Shown piece by piece: positions 40,798-48,940 of a DNA stretch of 64,000 bases. The stretch is from Streptomyces genisteinicus (GTDB lineage Bacteria; Actinomycetota; Actinomycetes; Streptomycetales; Streptomycetaceae). A program made the position numbers and the translations under genes. The stretch is taken from the NCBI RefSeq assembly GCF_014489615.1, contig NZ_CP060825.1, positions 7,362,001-7,426,000 of the forward strand, given 5' to 3'. Within the stretch, counting starts at the first letter, position 1, and every line of letters begins with the position of its first letter. Below the pieces are notes generated by a model that was not told the origin of the DNA, ran no database searches, and saw nothing but the letters and a program-made list of their open reading frames with translations.

Positions 40798-41070
40798 TCA
40801 GCCGCGGAGCGGTGTCGCCGCCAGCCAGCCGATCACGCTGTTCACCACCGTGAAGTCCAGCGCGGCGATGTCGCCGACCGCCCGCCGGTCCGCCTCCGTG
40901 AGCCGGATGCCGGCCGCGTCCAGCGCGCAGTGGAGCAGCACCCGGTGCGCGTCGGCCGGTGCCAGCGGCCGCCCCGGTTCCGCCGTGAAGCCGGGCACGG
41001 TCACGGGGAGCACCGGCGTACGCCCCGCGGGAGGCCGAGGGGAGTGGCGCGCGCGCCCCGGCCACCTCAT
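40798..41070 (-). CDS. 90-aa protein coupled to ECF sigma factor
   Basis: The ATG overlaps the sigma-factor stop by 4 bases (ATGA at 41067-41070). The 90-residue product is soluble, with a basic N-terminus, a Pro-rich stretch, and a helical C-terminal half (ADAHRVLLHCALDAAGIRLTEADRRAVGDIAALDFTVVNSVIGWL). There is no zinc-binding anti-sigma motif (HxxxCxxC) and no membrane segment. Position makes it a candidate partner of the sigma factor; I do not recognise the family. Confidence 0.65.
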   Translation of the reverse strand: MRWPGRARHSPRPPAGRTPVLPVTVPGFTAEPGRPLAPADAHRVLLHCALDAAGIRLTEADRRAVGDIAALDFTVVNSVIGWLAATPLRG

Positions 41071-41693
41071 GAGGTCCGGTCCCGCAGGGGGGCCGCCCCG
41101 GGAGCCATGTCCGGCCCGAGGACCGTGCCCAGGCGGCTGAGGGCCCGGCGGCGGAGCGCCTTCACCGCGCCGGGCGTGCGCCCGCCCAGCGCCTCGCCGA
41201 TGCGGTCGTTCGGCCAGCCCGCCCAGTACTGGAGCACGATCGTGCGCCGGTGCTGCGCGGGCAGCGCGGCCACCGCCTCCCGCACCGGCTCGCGCAGCAG
41301 CACGGCGAGGGCGCTGTCCTCTGCGGAGGCCGCGGTGCCGGTGCCGAAGACCCGGCTGTCGGCGACCAGCACTTCCCGGCGCACCCGCGACGACCGGTAG
41401 TGGTCGATGACGAGATTGCGGGCGATGGCGCAGAACCAGGCGCCGATGTCCGCGCCGGTGGGCGAGTAGCGGCCGATCGCGCCGAGCGCCCGCAGAAACG
41501 TATCGCTTGTGAGGTCCTCGGCGAGATGCGCGTCATGGACCCGGGAGCGGACGAAGCCGAGGACTTCCTGGCGGTAGGCGTCGTAGAGGAGCGCGAACGC
41601 CTGTCCGTCGCCCTCGCGGGCGTGCTGGACCGTCAACTCGGGCGCTGACCGGGGACTTCTTCGGATAACCTGTTGATTCAAGGCCTTCCCCAT
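41067..41693 (-). CDS. ECF-type RNA polymerase sigma factor
   Basis: The 208-residue protein has sigma region 2 (FALLYDAYRQEVLGFVRSRVHDAHLAEDLTSDTFLRA...GAWFCAIARNLVIDHYRSSR) and region 4 (AVAALPAQHRRTIVLQYWAGWPNDRIGEALGGRTPGAVKALRRRALSRL). No SnoaL or other C-terminal extension is present. The first dozen codons from ATG 41693 include uncommon codons (AGA, AGT, CAA), and the ribosome site is poor, so translation may begin a little downstream or be leaderless. It is coupled to a 90-aa protein that may modulate it. Confidence 0.9.
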   Translation of the reverse strand: MGKALNQQVIRRSPRSAPELTVQHAREGDGQAFALLYDAYRQEVLGFVRSRVHDAHLAEDLTSDTFLRALGAIGRYSPTGADIGAWFCAIARNLVIDHYRSSRVRREVLVADSRVFGTGTAASAEDSALAVLLREPVREAVAALPAQHRRTIVLQYWAGWPNDRIGEALGGRTPGAVKALRRRALSRLGTVLGPDMAPGAAPLRDRTS

Positions 41694-41980
41694 CTCTGGT
41701 TGCGGGGCGGTCGATCAGGGGTCGCCGGGTCGCATCCGGCGGCCCCCTTCGCGATGCGCCGGCGGGGGCCCGCACATCTGACCTGTGCTGCCGTCAGACC
41801 GTCCGCGTCCGGGGGTGAATCCCGGCCATCGCGGCGGCGCCGAGCGCGTCGAAGCCTGCTCCCGCGCCGCTTCCGGCGTCTGACTGCGGAACAAAATGTC
41901 TGAATCTTGTGGACTATGCCCCGGGAAACATTGATTCGTTATCCGATGGATACTTTGCGGGTCTGTACAGTCCCGGGCGC

Positions 41981-42040
41981 GCCCCTGCGGGGGCGTCGCC
42001 CGTTGACAAGGCATGCACGCGACACCGCCCCCGCAGGGGC
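41981..42040. promoter_or_regulatory. 15-bp perfect inverted repeat spanning a start codon
   Basis: Arms 41981-41995 and 42026-42040 are exactly complementary (GCCCCTGCGGGGGCG and its reverse complement), enclosing 30 bases that contain TTGACA (42003-42008) and the ATG at 42013. In RNA this would fold the start of the 72-aa gene into a hairpin loop; in DNA it could be an operator. Bases 41880-41970 just upstream are AT-rich and probably promoter sequence for this gene and the sigma gene; the remaining 41694-42012 spacer has no gene. Confidence 0.6.
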
Positions 42041-42231
42041 CGACTCCGCCGCCGGCGCCGGTCTACGACGCGCTGGTGCGCTCCTGGCGCGACGACGGCC
42101 GCAGCGTTCCCGAGGGGCGGGTCGGCCCGGCCCCCTGCCCTCCGGGAGCCGGGCCGCCCCCTCACGACCGGCCGGCCGGCTACCAGGTCAGGCCGTTCGG
42201 TGTGGACCTGTCCCGCTTCGGCGCCCGGTGA
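42013..42231 (+). CDS. Small Pro-rich protein (72 aa) with VYDALV motif
   Basis: The 72-residue product has strong GC third positions, a Pro-rich N-terminus, then APVYDALVRSWRDDGRSVP, a Pro/Gly-rich middle and an ordered-looking end (YQVRPFGVDLSRFGAR). The APVYDALV motif resembles APIYDSLV of the 52-aa gene at 4828, hinting at one family. The ribosome site is weak (AAGG). Its last 44 bases overlap the 3-prime end of the convergent DUF2252 gene. The role is unknown. Confidence 0.5.
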   Translation: MHATPPPQGPTPPPAPVYDALVRSWRDDGRSVPEGRVGPAPCPPGAGPPPHDRPAGYQVRPFGVDLSRFGAR

Positions 42232-43600
42232 GCAACTCCGGTACCGGCGGCTCCGGTCCACCGCGGCAAGCGGCCGGCAGGGTGCCCGACGACAGTGCCG
42301 CGAGCAGTGCGGCACGGTCCGCGGCCGTGCGGTCCGCGTAGCGCAGCGCGAAGTCGCGGACCGCACGGTCGAAGGAGTCCCCGGCCCCCAGGTACACCGC
42401 CAGCGCGATCCGGTCCCCGCCGCGGGCGTGCGCCCGTCCGAGGGCCGCACCGCAGAGCGCCGCGTACCGCCGCAGCTCCGCCGGGGACATGGCGGGCACC
42501 TCCGACGGCCCCCGGACGTCGTTGAGCCGCCGCCAGGTGAAGTGCCGGCCCTGCGGTCCGGTCACCCACCCCAGGAAGGGGTCGTCGACCGCCCGGACCA
42601 GGCAGCTGCCCGCCACCACCCGGCGGCCGGCGTGCGGGTGCGGCCCCGGCCCCAGGTGGGCCTCCAGCACCGAGGCGGCGGCCTCCTTGAACTCGACGAA
42701 CAGCGGATCTCCGGCGTCCCTGCCCTCCAGCAGCACCACGAAGCAGGGGACGCCGACCCCGGCGACACCGGCCGACGTGCGCGCCGCGTCCACCGCGTGG
42801 AAACGGCCGAGGAGACGGCGCCGCTCCCCGGCCAGCGTGGAACGGTGGTCGGCGAAGGTCTTGAGCAGCACCGACCGGTCGGCGTCCCGGGCGGGTTGCA
42901 GCACCGGCGGGTGGGCGACGAAGCGCAGGCGTCCGCCGGCCGCCTCCGACAGGTGGCGGAGCGGCGGGAGTTCCGTGCGCCGCCCTTCGGCATCGTCGTG
43001 CCCCTCGCGGTGGCCGCGCCCGGGAGCGGTGGACGGCGGCATGCCGCGGGTGTCCACGCGCCCGTACCAGGCGGCCAGTTCGCCGAGCCCCGCCAGCCGG
43101 CGCATGGTGCTCCGGTACGCGAGGACCGCGGCGCTCGTGCTCCGCCCGGCGGCCGCGGCATCGTGGCCGTTGTCCAGCGCGGTGACCGCGACGCTCGCCG
43201 CGAGTCGCTTGACGTCCCACTCGAACGGGCCGGGGAACGTCTCGCCGAGGTCGTCGACGTCGATCACCTCCGTCCCGTCAGGGCCGGTGTGCAGACCGAA
43301 GTTGAGCAGGTGCGCGTCTCCGCACAGCTGCACCACGAGACCGCTGTGGGGCAGGGCCGCGAGGTCCGCGGCCGTCACCGCCGCCGCGCCGCGCAGGAAG
43401 GCCCCGGGCGAGGCGGCCATCCTGGCGTAGCGGAGCGGGAGCAGTTCGGGCACCCGGCCCCCGTCCTGGCGCCGCAGCGTCGCGACGGGGTCGGGCCGGT
43501 CCGCCGAGGGGATCCAGGCGCCGTGCGAGGAGCGGGGGAGGCGCTTGCGGGCGGCTCTCCCGGCCGCCGCGCGCTCCTCGGGGCTCCGGTGCGCTGTCAC
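42188..43600 (-). CDS. DUF2252 family protein
   Basis: GTG 43600 behind GGGAGG gives 470 residues with the DUF2252 pattern. RYARMAASPGAFLRGAAAV is near residue 58, followed by VVQLCGDAHLLNFGLHTGPDG, EVIDVDDLGETFPGPFEWDVKRLAAS, and late FVEFKEAAASVLE and RALGRAHARGGD-type segments. The family has a kinase-like fold (aminoglycoside phosphotransferase relatives) with the GDAHxxNFG motif as catalytic loop candidate. The biochemical role is unknown. A degenerate repeat array lies just upstream of its start. Confidence 0.88.
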   Translation of the reverse strand: MTAHRSPEERAAAGRAARKRLPRSSHGAWIPSADRPDPVATLRRQDGGRVPELLPLRYARMAASPGAFLRGAAAVTAADLAALPHSGLVVQLCGDAHLLNFGLHTGPDGTEVIDVDDLGETFPGPFEWDVKRLAASVAVTALDNGHDAAAAGRSTSAAVLAYRSTMRRLAGLGELAAWYGRVDTRGMPPSTAPGRGHREGHDDAEGRRTELPPLRHLSEAAGGRLRFVAHPPVLQPARDADRSVLLKTFADHRSTLAGERRRLLGRFHAVDAARTSAGVAGVGVPCFVVLLEGRDAGDPLFVEFKEAAASVLEAHLGPGPHPHAGRRVVAGSCLVRAVDDPFLGWVTGPQGRHFTWRRLNDVRGPSEVPAMSPAELRRYAALCGAALGRAHARGGDRIALAVYLGAGDSFDRAVRDFALRYADRTAADRAALLAALSSGTLPAACRGGPEPPVPELLTGRRSGTGPHRTA

Positions 43601-43636
43601 CGCTGCCTCCCTCGTGGGGTTTCCCCGCCAGGCCCC

Positions 43637-43746
43637 GACGCGCCCGGTCCGGCCCCGGCCCGACGCGCCCGCCCCCGTAGCGGCCCGACGCGCCCGCCCC
43701 GTCCCCGTCGCGGCCGGACGCGCCCCGCTCCCGCCCCGACGCGCCC
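43637..43746. repeat. Degenerate CCCGACGCGCCCG repeats
   Basis: GACGCGCCC recurs at 43637, 43662, 43687, 43717 and 43738 (spacings 25, 25, 30, 21) in the 181-base spacer between the alcohol dehydrogenase and DUF2252 genes. On the minus strand the frame stays open and would encode a Gly/Ala/Arg extension of DUF2252, but the good ribosome site at the GTG 43600 start argues that the array is untranslated. Confidence 0.55.
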
Positions 43747-43781
43747 GCGCCCCGAACCCCGGTCCCGCCGGGGTCACCGCA

Positions 43782-44825
43782 TCATGCGCCCGGGACGATC
43801 ACCGCGCGGCCGCGGACCTTGCCCGCCGCCAGCCGTTCGTAGGCCTTGGGTGCGTCGTCCAGGCTGTACGTCTCGACCTCCACCTCGACCTGCCCGCGCC
43901 GGGCCAGCTCGAACACCTCGATCAGCTCACTGCGCGACCCCCAGTACGGGGCGCGCACGTCGACGTCGTAGCCGATCGCCCCGAAGCCCACCGGCAGCAG
44001 CCCGCCGCCGATGCCCACGATGGACACGTCGCCCTCGACGGCGGCGGCCGCTCCGGCCGTCGTGACCGTCTCCGGCCTGCCGACGAAGTCGAAGACCGCC
44101 TCGGCGCCCAGCCCGTCGGTGAGGTCGCGGATGCCCGCGACCGCCCCGGCGTCGCTGAGCAGGGCGTGGTGGGCCCCGACCTGACGTGCGAGGTCCAGCT
44201 TCTCCTCGTTCACGTCGAGGGCCACCACCACGGCGCCGGAGAGCACCCGCAGCAGCTGGATCGCCACATGCCCGAGTCCGCCGGTGCCGATCACGACGGC
44301 CGTGCTGCCCGCGCCGAGTTTCGGCAGGGACTTCTTGATGGCGTGGTACGGCGTCAGGCCCGCGTCCGTCAGCGAGACGTTCTTCACCGGGTCCAGGCCG
44401 TGCAGGGGCACGAGATGGCGGGCGTCGTCGATGAGCATGTACTCGGCCATCGCGCCCGGTGCGCCCAGCCCGGGAGGGAGGATTCCCTCCGCGGCGGCCC
44501 GGGTGCAGTAGTTCTCCTTGCCCGCAGAGCAGTTGAGGCACCGGCCGCAGCCCCACGGCCCGTACACGGCGACGTCGTCACCGACCGCGACATGGGTGAC
44601 GCCGGCCCCGGTCTCGGCGACGATTCCCGCCCCTTCGTGTCCCAGTGTCAGGGGGAGTTCCCCGAAGGTGTACTCCTCCTCGGGGACGTTCATGACGAAC
44701 TCGTCGGAGTGGCACACTCCCGCCGCGGTGACCCTCAGCAGGACCTGCCCGGGACCCGCCGTCGGCTGCGGGACGTCCACCACCTCGGGATGACCGCCGA
44801 TGGTGCGGTACTGGAGTGCTTTCAT
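43782..44825 (-). CDS. Zinc-dependent alcohol dehydrogenase
   Basis: The 347-residue medium-chain dehydrogenase has catalytic-zinc residues in AAGVCHSDEF and LTLGHEGAG, a structural-zinc lobe GCGRCLNCSAGKENYC with four Cys, and a cofactor fold at AVVIGTGGLGHVAIQLLR. VALDVNEEKL indicates NAD preference (Asp after the beta strand). ATG 44825 is the natural start. It is divergent from arginine deiminase. The substrate is probably a primary alcohol or aldehyde, which cannot be specified. Confidence 0.93.
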   Translation of the reverse strand: MKALQYRTIGGHPEVVDVPQPTAGPGQVLLRVTAAGVCHSDEFVMNVPEEEYTFGELPLTLGHEGAGIVAETGAGVTHVAVGDDVAVYGPWGCGRCLNCSAGKENYCTRAAAEGILPPGLGAPGAMAEYMLIDDARHLVPLHGLDPVKNVSLTDAGLTPYHAIKKSLPKLGAGSTAVVIGTGGLGHVAIQLLRVLSGAVVVALDVNEEKLDLARQVGAHHALLSDAGAVAGIRDLTDGLGAEAVFDFVGRPETVTTAGAAAAVEGDVSIVGIGGGLLPVGFGAIGYDVDVRAPYWGSRSELIEVFELARRGQVEVEVETYSLDDAPKAYERLAAGKVRGRAVIVPGA

Positions 44826-45083
44826 GCGCGGCTCCCATGCTCGGACGTGCCGGGCGGGACGGCGTATCCGCGGACCGGATACGGGAGCGCCCGGTGTCGA
44901 ACCCCTGTTCATGCTGGCAGGCCTCCGGCCGTCGTGCATGTCCGTGGCCGCTGACCGGCGGGGACGGTACGCGGGGCGGCGCGCTGGCCGGGCATTCGGG
45001 ACTTAGCTGGCAGAATCGGTCATCGTGTGCAGGGTGGGCTGCGCGATCCGGCACGGCCCTCGTCGGGAAGGCAGGTCCTCGGG

Positions 45084-46361
45084 ATGGCGAGTGGGACGAC
45101 GCACGGGACGGACACGCCCGCCCGGCGTGCGCACGGCGTGCACTCGGAAGTGGGCCGGCTGCACAAGGTCCTGGTGTGCGCCCCCGGCCTGGCGCACCGG
45201 CGGCTCACCCCGACCAACGCGGACGATCTGCTCTTCGACGACGTGATGTGGGTGGACAACGCACAGCGCGACCATGCCGACTTCGTGAAGGAGCTCACCG
45301 CGCGCGGAGTCGAGGTCGTCGAACTCCACGACCTGCTGGCGGCGACGATGGCGCTCCCCGGGGCCAGGGACTGGCTGCTCGACCGGAAGATCGTGCCCAA
45401 CGAGGTGGGCGGCGGGCTCGTCGACTCCACCCGGGCCTTCCTGGAGACCCTGGAGCCGCGCCGGCTGGCGGAGTTCCTCGTCGGCGGCCTCGCCACCACG
45501 GACCTCCCCGACGAGTTCCGGCCCGCCTACGTCGCCCTGGCCCGCGAGTCCACGGGGGTCCGCGAGTACCTGATGCCGCCCCTGCCCAACACCCTCTACA
45601 CCCGCGACACCACCTGCTGGCTCTACGGCGGCGTCACGCTCAACCCCCTGTACTGGCCCGCCCGCCACGACGAGACGCTGCTGATGAAGGCCGTCTACCG
45701 GTTCCATCCCGACTTCAAGGACTCCACCGTGTGGTGGGGCGATCCCGAGAGGGACTGGGGGCAGGCGACGTTCGAGGGCGGCGACATCATGCCCGTCGGC
45801 GGCGGAGTGGTCCTGATGGGCATGAGCGAACGCACCTCGCGCCAGGCCATCACCCAGGTGGCGGCCGCCCTGTTCGAGCAGGGCGCCGCGGAACACGTCG
45901 TCGTCGCGGGGATGCCCAAGCTGCGGGCGGCGATGCACCTCGACACCGTCTTCACCTTCGCGGACCGCGACATCGTCACCCTCTACCCGCGCATCATGGA
46001 CGGCGTCCACACCTTCTCGCTGCGGCCCGGCAGCGGCAGGTTCCCCGTCGACATCACCGACGAGGGCTCCCGCGCCTTCACCGACGTGGTCGCCGGTGCG
46101 CTCGGACTGCCGGACCTGCGGGTCATCGAGACCGGAGGTGACGTCTACGCCTCGGAACGGCAGCAGTGGGACAGCGGGAACAACGCCGTCGCCCTGGAGC
46201 CCGGTGTGGTCTTCACCTACGACCGCAACACCCAGACCAACGCCCTGCTCCGCAAGGCCGGTGTCGAGGTCGTCACCATCGTCGGCGCCGAACTCGGCCG
46301 GGGCCGGGGCGGCGGCCACTGCATGACCTGCCCCCTCATCCGCGACCCTGTCCGCTTCTGA
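45084..46361 (+). CDS. arcA: Arginine deiminase
   Basis: The 425-residue product has the ADI motifs: EVGRLHKVLVCAPG at the N-terminus, DDVMWVDNAQRDHADF, LPNTLYTRDTTCW, ATFEGGDIMPVG, HLDTVFTFADRD, and the active-site end GGGHCMTCPLIRDP with nucleophile Cys413. It hydrolyses arginine to citrulline and ammonia. There is no arcB, arcC or arginine/ornithine antiporter beside it, so it may serve nitrogen release or acid protection rather than a complete ADI pathway. Its last 26 bases overlap the convergent PNPOx-like gene. Confidence 0.94.
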   Translation: MASGTTHGTDTPARRAHGVHSEVGRLHKVLVCAPGLAHRRLTPTNADDLLFDDVMWVDNAQRDHADFVKELTARGVEVVELHDLLAATMALPGARDWLLDRKIVPNEVGGGLVDSTRAFLETLEPRRLAEFLVGGLATTDLPDEFRPAYVALARESTGVREYLMPPLPNTLYTRDTTCWLYGGVTLNPLYWPARHDETLLMKAVYRFHPDFKDSTVWWGDPERDWGQATFEGGDIMPVGGGVVLMGMSERTSRQAITQVAAALFEQGAAEHVVVAGMPKLRAAMHLDTVFTFADRDIVTLYPRIMDGVHTFSLRPGSGRFPVDITDEGSRAFTDVVAGALGLPDLRVIETGGDVYASERQQWDSGNNAVALEPGVVFTYDRNTQTNALLRKAGVEVVTIVGAELGRGRGGGHCMTCPLIRDPVRF

Positions 46362-47040
46362 CCGGCGCGGCGAGGGGGAGGCCCGGCAGGCACCGGTCGT
46401 GGGTCTCCTCCTCGTGGGACCCGGGCACGCCGGCCGGCGGAGCCGAGGGCCGCGGAGCCACGAAGTACTCGGCGTCCTTGGGGCGCTCGTCGGGGGAGAG
46501 CCGCGGACGCGGGGCCGGTTCGAGGTGCGGGATGTGCTTCGAGCAGTGCACGTACGCCTCCTCGACCGTGATGTGCACCCACAGTTCGGGCCGCCGCCCG
46601 GGCGCGGTGTCGGTGCGCAGGTGCGGATGGGCGTACCGCTGCTCCTCGTCGGTGCGCAGCCGGGCGGTGCCGTTGACGTGCAGCCCGATGTGGTGGTGGG
46701 TGAAGTCCATGAAGAGCATGCCGACATGCGGGTTCTCGGTGATGTTCCCGGCGCTCGCCATCACCCCGTTCCCGCGGTACTCCGGGTACGTCAGGGTGTG
46801 CCGGTCCAGGTCGACGACGAACCCGGGGGGACCCGCGCGGAAGGTGGAGTCGCACTCGCCCCGGGCGTCCGCGGTCGACAGGAAGACCATGGTCTGCTGC
46901 TGGATGAAGCGCCGCATCCGGGGGGTGAGCTGCGGCTGCACCTGCCGTCCGTAGAACGCGTCGGCCCGCTCCGTGTTGCCGAGATGGTCCTGCAGCCTGC
47001 GCTCGCCGACCGATCCGAAGGGGCTGCTGTGGGGGGTCAC
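46336..47040 (-). CDS. Pyridoxamine 5-phosphate oxidase-like flavin protein
   Basis: Starting at GTG 47040 with GAGGAC upstream gives 234 residues. The split-barrel core has RMRRFIQQQTMVFLSTADARGECDSTFRAGPPGFV, LDRHTLTYPEYRGNGVMASAGNITENPHVGMLFMDF, GLHVNGTARL and VEEAYVHCSKHIPHL. This is typical of PNPOx-like (general stress) proteins that bind FMN or F420. The final 45 residues are an Arg/Pro-rich extension. The natural substrate is unknown. Confidence 0.85.
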   Translation of the reverse strand: MTPHSSPFGSVGERRLQDHLGNTERADAFYGRQVQPQLTPRMRRFIQQQTMVFLSTADARGECDSTFRAGPPGFVVDLDRHTLTYPEYRGNGVMASAGNITENPHVGMLFMDFTHHHIGLHVNGTARLRTDEEQRYAHPHLRTDTAPGRRPELWVHITVEEAYVHCSKHIPHLEPAPRPRLSPDERPKDAEYFVAPRPSAPPAGVPGSHEEETHDRCLPGLPLAAPVRSGQGRG

Positions 47041-47305
47041 GTACGGTCGTCCTCTTCCTGTGGGGCACCTGCGGAGCCCTGACCGGACGAGGATCACCCA
47101 CCGGAGGGCCGTTGAGGTCCATCGTGCCCCCGCCGGGCCCGGCGATGGGGGCGAAGCCGTCGCACAGTTGTGAAGATCCGCCGGAGCTCGGACGCCGGAG
47201 CCCGGAGCCCGGAGCCCGCGCGTCCGCTCGCCGGGCGGTCGGGCCGGCATGGGGTGCGCCGCCCCGCCCCGGCCGGTGCCCGCCCGGGAGGGGCGGGGAG
47301 ACGAC

Positions 47306-47344
47306 GGGGAGCCCGGAGCCGGGCGGGCCGGCCCCGGGCTCCCC
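47306..47344 (-). terminator. Hairpin terminator of the PRC-barrel gene
   Basis: An 11-bp perfect stem (47306-47316 with 47334-47344) with a 17-base loop lies about 20 bases past the stop of the PRC-barrel gene. The rest of the 47041-47364 spacer has repeated CGGAGCC words near 47195-47220 and no gene. Confidence 0.6.
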
Positions 47345-47364
47345 GGCAGCCGGGGGAGCGGTGG

Positions 47365-47721
47365 TCAGCGGCGTGCGAGCTGGCGCTCGCCGCTCGGGCC
47401 GGGCTCGTACGGCAGGCCGTAGTGGACGAAGATCTCCTTCTCGTTCTCCGCGGGCAGCACGTCGTCCGTCCCCATGCTCGGGGCGTCCTTCACCGCGGAC
47501 TTCCCGTAGGCGACCCGGAGGTATCCCGGGCCGACGACCGCTCCGGCGAGCGGCACGAACACCAGGCGGCGCCGGGTCGGCAGGCCCACGGCCACCGTGA
47601 CGACGGCCGGCTCGTCGCTCCGGGTGTTCACGTACACGGCCTCCAGCGTGCCGATCTTCTTGTCGTCTTCGTCGAGCACTTCCTGGTTGCGCCACTCGCG
47701 GATGTCAGCGCTCTGGATCAC
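47365..47721 (-). CDS. PRC-barrel domain protein
   Basis: GTG 47721 follows AGGAGAGG. The 118-residue product has an N-terminal PRC barrel (IREWRNQEVLDEDDKKIGTLEAVYVNTRSDEPAVVTVAVG, then RLVFVPLAGAVVGPGYLRVAYGKSAVKDAP). A short acidic tail ends EIFVHYGLPYEP. Small actinobacterial members of this kind are often stress-induced and of unknown function. It is likely monocistronic: a terminator follows and the LysR gene is 177 bases upstream. Confidence 0.9.
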   Translation of the reverse strand: MIQSADIREWRNQEVLDEDDKKIGTLEAVYVNTRSDEPAVVTVAVGLPTRRRLVFVPLAGAVVGPGYLRVAYGKSAVKDAPSMGTDDVLPAENEKEIFVHYGLPYEPGPSGERQLARR

Positions 47722-47897
47722 GGTGCCTCTCCTCGCCGTCGACGCGCCGGGCGACGTGAGCTGCGTCCGGCCACGGTGGAAATGACCGCACAGCGGACAT
47801 TCCTCTCCCATCGTGCCCGGGGGGAGGCGGATACCGCCCGCTGTGGCGGTCGCCCCCTGCCGTCGTGCGGGCGGTCCCGGCGGGCGGAGCGGCCCGC

Positions 47898-48890
47898 TCA
47901 CCCGCCCTGCCGCCCGGCCCGTCCGCCCAGCACGGCCGCCGCGACGGCGGCCAGCGGTGGCCAGGACCACCGCCCGGCCCTGGCCAGCAGAAACGTGCGC
48001 CGGGTGCCGGCCAGCGGATCGAGCGGCCGGAAGGCCACGTCCGGCCGCTCGCGCTCGATGCCGGACTCGGCGAGCAGGGCCACTCCCAGGCCCGCGCCCG
48101 TCAGGCTGTTGACCAGGCGCAGACTGTCGACCCGGTGCGCGATCCGCGGCGTGAACCCGGCCACGGCGCACACCCGGTGCACCAGCTCGTCGTCGTCCGT
48201 GCCGCGCGAGTTGGTGATCCAGCCCGACTCCTCGAACGCGCGCAGCTCGGGGACGGTCACCGGCCGCCCCGCGTCCGGATGCCCCGCCGGCACCGCCAGG
48301 TACAACGGCTGCTCCTCGAAGGCGCGGGCGCTCAGCTCCGGCGGCACCACCCGCGGCACCAGGCTGTAGTCGTAGACCACCCCCAGATCGACGCCGCCGG
48401 AACGGAGCAGGTCGGCGGTGCTCTCCGGCTCGTGCTCGTGGACCTCGACCACCACCCGCGGGTGCTCCTCCCGCAGCCGGGCAAGAGTGGGCAGCACCAC
48501 CGGTTCGACCGCCGTGAAGAAGCTCGCCAGCCTCACCCGGCCCGCGGGGTCGGTGCGCCCGCGCAGCTCCGACTGCGCCTCCTCCACCGCGGCGAGGATC
48601 CCCACCGCGTGTTCGACCAGGCGCTCGCCGGCGGGTGTGAGCCGCACCCGCCGCCCGTCCGGAGTGAGGAGCCGGACGCCGACCTCCTCCTCCAGCACGG
48701 CCAGGTGCTTGGAGACCGCCGACGTCCCGTAGCCGGTGCCCGCCGCGACGGCCGCCATCGTCCCGAGCCGGCGCAGCTCGACCAGCAGCCGCAGCCGCCC
48801 CAGGTCGGGCAGCCGCTGCCTCGCGTCGGGGAGCCGGGGGATGTCGTCCTCGTCCATCCGCACATCGTCCACCATCAGCGGCTGGTCCAT
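47898..48890 (-). CDS. LysR-type transcriptional regulator
   Basis: From ATG 48890 the protein has 330 residues; ATG 48875 and 48857 are alternatives and none has a strong ribosome site. The N-terminal winged helix has LPDLGRLRLLVELRRLGTMAAVAAGTGYGTSAVSKHLAVLEEEVGVRLL, with RLTPAGERLVEHA after it. The rest is a LysR substrate-binding region. It is divergent from the EamA transporter gene, 50 bases between starts, so it most likely controls that exporter. The inducer is unknown. Confidence 0.92.
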   Translation of the reverse strand: MDQPLMVDDVRMDEDDIPRLPDARQRLPDLGRLRLLVELRRLGTMAAVAAGTGYGTSAVSKHLAVLEEEVGVRLLTPDGRRVRLTPAGERLVEHAVGILAAVEEAQSELRGRTDPAGRVRLASFFTAVEPVVLPTLARLREEHPRVVVEVHEHEPESTADLLRSGGVDLGVVYDYSLVPRVVPPELSARAFEEQPLYLAVPAGHPDAGRPVTVPELRAFEESGWITNSRGTDDDELVHRVCAVAGFTPRIAHRVDSLRLVNSLTGAGLGVALLAESGIERERPDVAFRPLDPLAGTRRTFLLARAGRWSWPPLAAVAAAVLGGRAGRQGG

Positions 48891-48940
48891 CCACTTTCGG
48901 CCCGTGGACAGAAACGGACGGCGGGAGATCCAATACCCCG

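Noticed and set aside
43601..43777. N-terminal extension of DUF2252 through the GACGCGCCC repeats
   Set aside because: A GGGAGG ribosome site precedes GTG 43600, and the extension is pure low-complexity Gly/Ala/Arg; it is kept only as an open question in the findings.
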